DNA of 47,090 bases from a virus. The stretch lies in IMG/VR virus record IMGVR_UViG_3300009161_000075, positions 1-47,090 of that record; one strand, written 5' to 3'. How positions within the stretch are numbered: the stretch's first letter is position 1; each line of letters starts with the position of its first letter. The position numbers and the translations under genes were made by a program. The notes below the pieces were generated by a model. That model was not told the origin of the DNA. It saw only the letters and a list, made by a program, of their open reading frames with translations, and ran no database searches. Of this stretch, positions 41,408 through 47,090 are shown piece by piece.

Positions 41408-41887
41408 ATGAACAAAAAAATTGAAGAACAGAGATTTGAGTTTTTGTTGTACATCAACAAACACATTATTTGCCAAAGATACTTTAGTATCAAGGATTAC
41501 AATGAAAAAGTAACTAATTCCTTAGAGTTAAAGGAATTAATGGATAAAATCGTAGGTATGAGTAATGACGATTTCGGCGGTATGGGTATTATTCCTAGCC
41601 ATTTAAAAAAGAAATCACGTGAGTATCTTTACAAATTTTTTAACCCATATGCACCTTCAAAAGAAGAGCCGTATAAAAACATTTTTGAAAAAGAAGATAT
41701 CTTTGATTTTGAGATTAGAGTTGATAAATTAGCTATTGCTCAAAGCTCATTCTCAGGAAATTATTTTCCACCACAAGTAAGATATCAGGTAGATATTAAA
41801 GAATTAATTCCCAATATTATATCTGAAATTAAGGACACGTTAAGTCAAAAAAAATATACAACAAAGTATGCTGATGTGCAACTTTAG
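41408..41887 (+). CDS. Unknown protein in the replication operon
   Basis: 159 residues from ATG 41408. An upstream in-frame TTG at 41369 would overlap the exonuclease gene and is less likely. It is helical and charged (KKIEEQRFEFLLYINKHIIC, then YNEKVTNSLELKELMDKIVG). The middle contains SNDDFGGMGIIPSHLKKKSR, and later FNPYAPSKEEPYKN and IRVDKLAIAQSSFSGNYFPP. No catalytic motif is apparent. The position between a 5'-3' exonuclease and a DnaB-type helicase gene is where T4-like phages may encode a helicase loader (gp59) or small replication accessory, but no similarity to gp59 can be claimed. It is probably replication-linked. Confidence 0.72.
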   Translation: MNKKIEEQRFEFLLYINKHIICQRYFSIKDYNEKVTNSLELKELMDKIVGMSNDDFGGMGIIPSHLKKKSREYLYKFFNPYAPSKEEPYKNIFEKEDIFDFEIRVDKLAIAQSSFSGNYFPPQVRYQVDIKELIPNIISEIKDTLSQKKYTTKYADVQL

Positions 41888-41888
41888 G

Positions 41889-41896
41889 ATATTTAT
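41889..41896 (+). promoter_or_regulatory. ATATTTAT element
   Basis: GGATATTTATAAAAATCACAAG, 37 bases before the helicase start and 1 base after the preceding stop. It is the only clear copy inside the replication block. Confidence 0.45.
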
Positions 41897-41933
41897 AAAA
41901 ATCACAAGTTTTTAAAAAAAAAGTTAATATTAA

Positions 41934-43367
41934 ATGGCAAAAATAAGTAGAGAAAGTTTTGGGTATCTAGGGGATGATTTTCAACTTAGATTAATCGCAC
42001 AACTTCTTGTTGACAACAGATTTGCCGAATCAATAATTGAAATAATTGACGCAAACTATTTTGAGGGTAATGCACTAAAACTTATTGTTTCAACAATAAA
42101 AGAGGCCTATTCAAAACACAACATTATATTAGATATTGGTAGTCTAGAATACAGACTATTAGATGTTATAACTAATGAAATTGATAAAAAATGGGCACTT
42201 GCTGAGTTAAAAAGAATAAAAGACGTTAACCTAAACGATACTCTTGGTGTTCAAGAAAAGGCGATGAAGTTTTGCAAAACACAAGAATTAAAGAAATCAA
42301 TCAAGCAAATTAGTAATATTATTGAGGTTGGCGATGATGCTAGATACGATGAGTGTGAAGAACTATTAAAGAAGGCGCTAGAGCATGGTGACCTTAAAGA
42401 TAACGGTATAAATGTTCTAGACAATATAGAGTCCGTACTACTAGATGACTTTAGAAAGCCAATACCGACTGGTATAAAGGGGTTAGATGAAATCATGGAT
42501 GGTGGGCTATCAAAAGGTGAACTTGCGATTATATTAGCACCATTTGGTGTTGGTAAAACCACAATGATTACCAAGATAGCAAATACGGCCAAGAATTTAG
42601 GTTATAATGTATTACAAATATTTTTTGAAGATGCCGCAAAGGTCATCCAAAGAAAGCATTTAGCTTGTTGGTCAGGTTACGAACTTAATAGTTTATCTTT
42701 ACACAAAGATGAATTAAAGAATTTAGTTAAACAAAAAGAATCGGAAAAGGGAGTACTAAGACTTAAAAAATTTCCTAGCGATGGAACAACAATACCAATT
42801 ATTAGGACCTATATTAGAAAGTTGATAGCACAAGGTTTTAGACCAGATATCGTTTTAGTTGATTACATTGACTGCGTACAACCATCTAGGAAATTTGATG
42901 ATGTTAATGTTGGTGAAGGGAATGTTATGAGACAATTTGAAACATTATTATCTGAATTAGATATGGCAGGTTGGACCGCCGTTCAAGGTAATAGAAGCTC
43001 AATTAAAGCAACAGTTGTTGAATCAGACCAAATGGGTGGTTCAATTAAGAAAGGACAAATAGGTCACTTCGTTGTTTCAATAGCTAAAACCTTAGACCAA
43101 AAAGAAAATGGAACCGCTACTATGGCTATCCTTAAATCTAGATTTGCTAAAGATGGTATAATATTAGAGGACATAATTTTTGATAACTCTAGAATTCAAA
43201 TCGATATGAACCCTAATAAAAAAGCAAGAACCCAAGGCGAATTTAATAAAGGTAAAGAAAAAGAAACTAACGACTATGTTGCTGGTTTATTAAATGGAAT
43301 GCAAGAAAGAAAAAAAGTTCTTAACAATACAGACAACGTTTCAGACGAAGAAAATAACAACAATTAA
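41934..43367 (+). CDS. Replicative DNA helicase, DnaB/gp41-like
   Basis: 477 residues (T4 gp41 475). The N-terminal region (about 1-150) is helical, as in the DnaB N-domain, followed by a linker. The RecA-like motor has TGIKGLDEIMDGGLSKGELA, Walker A GVGKTT at 205-210 with K208, a Q/E-containing strand (VLQIFFEDAA), Walker B IVLVDYIDC, and WTAVQGNRSS with the sensor Gln. The basic C-terminus has KSRFAKDG, then a low-complexity Asn/Glu tail. It would unwind DNA 5'-3' on the lagging strand as a hexamer and recruit a primase; no primase gene is within this window. It is followed after 26 bases by the ribonucleotide reductase gene. Confidence 0.92.
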   Translation: MAKISRESFGYLGDDFQLRLIAQLLVDNRFAESIIEIIDANYFEGNALKLIVSTIKEAYSKHNIILDIGSLEYRLLDVITNEIDKKWALAELKRIKDVNLNDTLGVQEKAMKFCKTQELKKSIKQISNIIEVGDDARYDECEELLKKALEHGDLKDNGINVLDNIESVLLDDFRKPIPTGIKGLDEIMDGGLSKGELAIILAPFGVGKTTMITKIANTAKNLGYNVLQIFFEDAAKVIQRKHLACWSGYELNSLSLHKDELKNLVKQKESEKGVLRLKKFPSDGTTIPIIRTYIRKLIAQGFRPDIVLVDYIDCVQPSRKFDDVNVGEGNVMRQFETLLSELDMAGWTAVQGNRSSIKATVVESDQMGGSIKKGQIGHFVVSIAKTLDQKENGTATMAILKSRFAKDGIILEDIIFDNSRIQIDMNPNKKARTQGEFNKGKEKETNDYVAGLLNGMQERKKVLNNTDNVSDEENNNN

Positions 43368-43393
43368 AAACAACAAAACAAATTTAAATTAAA

Positions 43394-45370
43394 ATGGATT
43401 TATCAACAAAAATTTTATCTGACATTACCGTACATATGAAATACGCCAAGTATATGCCAGAGCTACAAAGAAGAGAAACTTGGGAAGAGTTAGTAACAAG
43501 AAACAAAGAAATGCACAAGAAAAAATATCCGCACATTACGGATGAAATTGAAAAAGCATATGAGTTTGTTTATGCAAAAAAAGTATTACCATCAATGAGG
43601 TCATTACAATTCGGTGGAAAATCAATTGAAATATCACCAAACAGAATTTATAACTGCGCTTATTTACCAATCGACGATTGGAGAGCATTCAGTGAAACAA
43701 TGTTTCTTCTATTAGGTGGTACAGGTGTTGGTTTTTCAGTACAAAGACATCACGTAGACCAATTACCAGAAATTAGAAAACCTAATACAACTAGGACTAG
43801 AAGATATCTTATTGGGGATAGTATTGAAGGATGGGCAGACGCAATTAAAACCCTTATGAGGTCTTATTTTGAAGGCATGTCAACACCAGATTTTGATTAC
43901 TCAGATATTCGTCAAAAAGGTGCGTTATTGGTAACTAGTGGTGGCAGAGCACCTGGACCACAACCACTTAAAGATTGTGTTCACAATATTAAAAAAATAT
44001 TAGATACTAAAAATGACGGTGAAAAATTATCACCAATCGAATGCCATGATATAATTTGTTTTATTGCTGATGCTGTATTAACTGGTGGTATTCGTAGAGC
44101 TGCTCTTATTTCATTATTCTCAATTGATGATGAAGAAATGTTATCAGCTAAATCAGGTGCTTGGTGGGAATTAAACCCACAAAGAGGTAGAGCAAACAAT
44201 TCAGCTGTTATCTTAAGACATAAAATAACTGAAGAAAAATTCTATCAACTATGGAAAAAAATTGAAGATAGTAACAGTGGAGAACCAGGTGTTTATTTCT
44301 CAAACGATAAAGATTGGGGTACAAATCCTTGTTGTGAAATCGGATTAAGACCATATCAGTTCTGTAACCTTTGTGAGGTTAATGTATCGGATATCGAATC
44401 ACAAGAAGATTTAGAAGCTAGAGCTAAAGCGGCATCATTCATAGGTACACTACAAGCTGGCTATACAGACTTTCATTATCTTCGTGACGTATGGAAGCGT
44501 ACAACAGAGAAAGATGCTCTAATCGGTGTTGGAATGACTGGTATTGGGTCTGGAGAGGTTCTTAAATATGATTTAGAATTAGCATCAAAGGCTGTATTAA
44601 AAGAAAACGCTAGAGTTGCTAAATTAATCGGTATAAATAAGGCGGCTAGAACAACAACGGTAAAACCATCTGGAACTAGTTCACTAGTATTAGGTACAGC
44701 ATCTGGAATACATGCTTGGCATAATGATTATTATGTTCGTAGAATTCGTGTTGGTAAAAATGAATCAATATACACATATCTTTCAATCTACCACCCAGAA
44801 TTGATTGAAGACGAATATTTCAAACCAAAAGAACAAGCAGTAATCTCATTACCCGTAAGAGCACCAGAAGGTTCTATTTACAGATTTGAATCACCTATGA
44901 ATCTTTTAGAAAGAGTAAGTACGTTTAACAAAAATTGGGTTAGGACTGGACATAGAGATGGTCAAAATACACATAACGTTTCGGTAACTGTTTCTATTAA
45001 GAAAGAAACCGAAAAATTATCTAAACTAGACGAAAATGGTAAAGTTGTTTTAGATTCAAACAATAACCCAATTAAAGAAGATAGAAGAGACGAGAAAGGA
45101 AATTTGGTTTATAAAATAAATGAATGGCCAATGGTAGGAAAATGGATGTGGGAAAATCGTGAATCATTTAATGGTATTTCAGTATTAAACTATGATGGAG
45201 GAAGTTATATCCAAGCTCCTTTTGAAGATTGTAATAAAGAAAAGTACGAAAAAATGATGGAAGCTTTACGAGATATTGACCTAACAAAAGTTATAGAAGT
45301 AAGCGATTCCACCAATTTATCTGGAGAGGTAGCTTGCGGTGCTGGAGGTTGCGAGGTTACAACAGCATAG
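43394..45370 (+). CDS. Class II (adenosylcobalamin-dependent) ribonucleoside-triphosphate reductase
   Basis: 658 residues, shorter than Lactobacillus leichmannii RTPR (739). The active-site motif N311-P-C313-C-E315 gives the thiyl Cys and the catalytic Asn/Glu. C88 (YNCAYL) and C324 (FCNLCEVN) would be the redox pair in the barrel. The C-terminal pair C648 and C653 (CGAGGCE) would regenerate them. The segment LLLGGTGVGFSVQRHHV and the substrate loop KPSGTSSLVLG are typical of the family, and there is no separate radical-generating subunit gene beside it. It makes deoxynucleotides for phage DNA and needs B12 from the host or its surroundings. It ends the replication operon and is followed by a strong terminator. 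Similarity to the monomeric RTPR type is clear from motif order. Confidence 0.92.
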   Translation: MDLSTKILSDITVHMKYAKYMPELQRRETWEELVTRNKEMHKKKYPHITDEIEKAYEFVYAKKVLPSMRSLQFGGKSIEISPNRIYNCAYLPIDDWRAFSETMFLLLGGTGVGFSVQRHHVDQLPEIRKPNTTRTRRYLIGDSIEGWADAIKTLMRSYFEGMSTPDFDYSDIRQKGALLVTSGGRAPGPQPLKDCVHNIKKILDTKNDGEKLSPIECHDIICFIADAVLTGGIRRAALISLFSIDDEEMLSAKSGAWWELNPQRGRANNSAVILRHKITEEKFYQLWKKIEDSNSGEPGVYFSNDKDWGTNPCCEIGLRPYQFCNLCEVNVSDIESQEDLEARAKAASFIGTLQAGYTDFHYLRDVWKRTTEKDALIGVGMTGIGSGEVLKYDLELASKAVLKENARVAKLIGINKAARTTTVKPSGTSSLVLGTASGIHAWHNDYYVRRIRVGKNESIYTYLSIYHPELIEDEYFKPKEQAVISLPVRAPEGSIYRFESPMNLLERVSTFNKNWVRTGHRDGQNTHNVSVTVSIKKETEKLSKLDENGKVVLDSNNNPIKEDRRDEKGNLVYKINEWPMVGKWMWENRESFNGISVLNYDGGSYIQAPFEDCNKEKYEKMMEALRDIDLTKVIEVSDSTNLSGEVACGAGGCEVTTA

Positions 45371-45390
45371 TAAAATAAAAAAATAATACA

Positions 45391-45417
45391 AAAGGGTCCA
45401 ATCGGACCCTTTTTTTA
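45391..45417 (+). terminator. Rho-independent terminator after the reductase gene
   Basis: AAAGGGTCC (45391-45399) pairs with GGACCCTTT (45404-45412) over a 4-base loop, followed by a T tract. An ATG in the tail (45417) is in frame with gp25 but is not the likely start. Confidence 0.92.
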
Positions 45418-45447
45418 TGGATTTACTTCTAAAAATAAATTATTATC

Positions 45448-45455
45448 ATATTTAT
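45448..45455 (+). promoter_or_regulatory. ATATTTAT element
   Basis: CATATTTATCATATAAAAGG, 15 bases before the gp25 start. It lies after the reductase terminator, so it would begin the second baseplate transcript. Confidence 0.5.
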
Positions 45456-45470
45456 CATATAAAAGGTATT

Positions 45471-45857
45471 ATGGCAAACGGAAAATACATAAATATTGAC
45501 TACCCCTTTAAAAATAGTACAAACGGTTTCTTTATAAAGCTCAACGATAATGAACAACGAGCAGTAAAAGCCGACCTAATGCATCTATTATTAACAAGAA
45601 AAGGTCAAAGACTATACAACCCAGATTTTGGTACGGATATACTTAGATATATTTTTGAACCAAATGACGCACTAACATGGGAATCTGTACAAGACGAGGT
45701 TAAAAATTCAGTAAAAAAATATTTACCAAAGTTAAATATTACTAGCTTAACCGTTACACAGTCTGAAGAAAGCGAATACGCTGCAACAATAAGATTAGAA
45801 TATACAATAACAGATAATGTTTTTGATATTTCCGATTCAGTTACAATAAATGTTTAA
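45471..45857 (+). CDS. Baseplate wedge protein gp25-like
   Basis: 128 residues (T4 gp25 132) from ATG 45471. A longer reading from 45417 would start in the terminator tail and place the ATATTTAT element inside the gene. The family pattern is clear: IDYPFKNSTNGFFIKLNDNE, then LMHLLLTRKGQRLYNPDFGT, ILRYIFEPND, and strands ending in ITDNVFDISDSVTINV. The EPR-like core of gp25 appears as FEPND. gp25 joins the wedge to the first sheath ring and helps initiate sheath polymerisation, so it should contact the sheath encoded at 9487. The next gene starts 13 bases after the stop, as in the T4 25-6 order. Confidence 0.93.
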   Translation: MANGKYINIDYPFKNSTNGFFIKLNDNEQRAVKADLMHLLLTRKGQRLYNPDFGTDILRYIFEPNDALTWESVQDEVKNSVKKYLPKLNITSLTVTQSEESEYAATIRLEYTITDNVFDISDSVTINV

Positions 45858-45870
45858 AATATAATATATT

Positions 45871-47090
45871 ATGGCACAAATGGTTAATTACACATCAAGA
45901 AACTTTGCTGATATTAGACGAGACTTAGTCAATATGGTTAGACAATACTATCCAGACATCTTCAATGATTTTAACGATGCATCAGTAGGTATGATGTTAC
46001 TTGAATTAAATGCGGCGGTTGGGGACATGCTATCATTTAATACAGATAGAATGTTTCAAGAAACACAAATAGACTATGCACAAGAAAGAAGTTCAATATT
46101 ATCAATGGCTAGAACTTTTGGTTTAAAAGTACCAGGTAGACGACCATCAGTAACAATATTAGACTTTAGTGTTACAGTACCTGTTTTAGGTGATACGTTT
46201 GATGTTACGTATTGTCCAATAATGCAAGCTGGTGCTCAAGGAACTGGTTCAGGTAAAGTTTTTGAAACATTATATGATGTTGATTTTTCATCACCATTTA
46301 GCATTGGTGGAATACCGAATAGAATTATTGTTCCAAATATAAATTCAAATGGGACCTTAATCAATTATACATTAACTAAACGAGAAATTGCTGTAAATGG
46401 TTTTACAAAATACTATCAAAAAACAATAACACCAGCTGATGTTGTACCGTTTTTAGAAGTAATATTACCTGACAACGATGTTATCAGTGTTGAATCTGTA
46501 ATTGCATTGCCTGGTACAAATTATACTACAATACCAACATATTCTCAATTTTTAAACCCAGCGGCAAAATGGTATGAGGTTGACGCACTAGCTGAAGATA
46601 AAGTGTTTATTGAAGACTTTAACGCATTAAGTGACAATCCATCCGTAAGACCAGGAAAATATATAAAGGTTGATAAAAAATTTATAACCGAATACACCGA
46701 TAACGGATTTTTAAAATTAATTTTTGGTGGTGGAACACAAGACATAAGTTCATTAACAGATTTTGATACGAATCCAACGCTAATCGCTCAAATAGGTGAT
46801 TTTATTAATAACCTATCTTTAGGTATAACACAATCACCAAACACAACTTTATTTGTGAAATACAAAGTTGGTGGTGGATTAGACACCAATTTAGGTCAAG
46901 GCGCTATAACATCCTTAGGTTTAGTTAACATGACAGTCAATGGTTCTGATTCAGGCGTTAATAATACGGTTAAAAACTCTTTAAAAGTAAACAACCCAGT
47001 ACCAGCAATAGGTGGTAAAAACGAACCATCAGTCGAAGAAATTAGAAACTTGGTTAGATATAATTTCTCAGCTCAAAATAGAGCTGTAAC
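45871..47090 (+). CDS. Baseplate wedge protein gp6-like (3' partial)
   Basis: The open frame starts at ATG 45871 and runs off the window with no stop, giving 406 residues so far. The N-terminus MAQMVNYTSRNFADIRRDLV with FNDASVGMMLLELNAAVGDM and RMFQETQIDYAQERSSILSM is the gp6 / baseplate J-like start: NYTSR, then S-x-G-x-M-L-x-E. The last residues before the window ends (PSVEEIRNLVRYNFSAQNRA) match the gp6 region preceding RAVT-x-x-DY. T4 gp6 is 660 residues and forms the wedge dimers that drive baseplate expansion. Placement directly after gp25 matches T4. The leader AAAATATAATATATTATGG has no Shine-Dalgarno. Confidence 0.92.
   Translation, partial: MAQMVNYTSRNFADIRRDLVNMVRQYYPDIFNDFNDASVGMMLLELNAAVGDMLSFNTDRMFQETQIDYAQERSSILSMARTFGLKVPGRRPSVTILDFSVTVPVLGDTFDVTYCPIMQAGAQGTGSGKVFETLYDVDFSSPFSIGGIPNRIIVPNINSNGTLINYTLTKREIAVNGFTKYYQKTITPADVVPFLEVILPDNDVISVESVIALPGTNYTTIPTYSQFLNPAAKWYEVDALAEDKVFIEDFNALSDNPSVRPGKYIKVDKKFITEYTDNGFLKLIFGGGTQDISSLTDFDTNPTLIAQIGDFINNLSLGITQSPNTTLFVKYKVGGGLDTNLGQGAITSLGLVNMTVNGSDSGVNNTVKNSLKVNNPVPAIGGKNEPSVEEIRNLVRYNFSAQNRAV

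Noticed and set aside
45417-45470. Upstream ATG start for gp25
   Set aside because: It lies in the terminator tail. It would add 18 residues not found in gp25 proteins and place the ATATTTAT element inside the gene.
1-47090. tRNA genes, integrase, attachment sites or transposases
   Set aside because: I saw no cloverleaf-like segment in the short intergenic gaps and no integrase or transposase motif in any supported frame. Gaps are all under about 215 bases and are accounted for by promoters, hairpins and leaders.

Overview
The window is part of the genome of a tailed double-stranded DNA phage with a contractile tail (myovirus), distantly T4-like in its protein families. All supported genes lie on the + strand. 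They encode a tail sheath, tail tube, tape measure, baseplate proteins (gp53-, gp25- and gp6-like) and T4-type replication proteins (gp32-, UvsX-, RNase H- and gp41-like). I see no integrase, IS element, tRNA, rRNA or CRISPR array. The host is probably a member of the Bacteroidota. Four intergenic sites match the Bacteroidota promoter form (TTG/TTTG, 19-20 bases, then TATATTTG). Start codons are preceded by A/T-rich leaders rather than Shine-Dalgarno sequences, and the DNA is AT-rich. No phage or host species can be named from the sequence alone.

Layout. (1) 1-3102: the end of one glycine-rich appendage protein, two full paralogues of it, and a small tail-associated protein. (2) 3132-9338: a perfect 16-bp hairpin, then an overlapping glycosyltransferase / methyltransferase / glycosyltransferase cluster, more AT-rich than its surroundings. 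(3) 9487-22550: tail shaft module, with a 1643-residue sheath carrying about 800 extra residues of internal repeats, two unknown proteins, tail tube, a gp26-like protein followed by an overlapping chaperone-like frame, and the tape measure. (4) 22749-35958: baseplate/hub module with a 2208-residue protein containing an OmpA-like domain, a gp53/LysM-like protein, and a 2088-residue hub protein ending in a tail-lysozyme domain and an SGNH-hydrolase-like domain. (5) 35996-38015: four small proteins of unknown role, one with a GTEDA tandem repeat. (6) 38229-45370: replication and nucleotide metabolism (ssDNA-binding protein, UvsX, 5'-3' exonuclease/RNase H, an unknown, DnaB-type helicase, class II ribonucleotide reductase). 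(7) 45471-47090: baseplate wedge gp25 and the start of gp6, which runs off the window.

How it fits together. Two promoter-like signals recur. A host-type signal (GTATATTTG) precedes the ssDNA-binding gene (twice), the 35996 gene and the 22749 gene. A second element, ATATTTAT, sits just upstream of ten start codons, mostly of structural genes, and is a candidate phage-specific (late) promoter element. Rho-independent terminators or hairpins separate most modules. The most unusual features are the repeat-expanded sheath beside a phage glycosylation cluster, the two enzyme-like domains fused to the hub, and a possible +1 frameshift between the tube and tape-measure genes.
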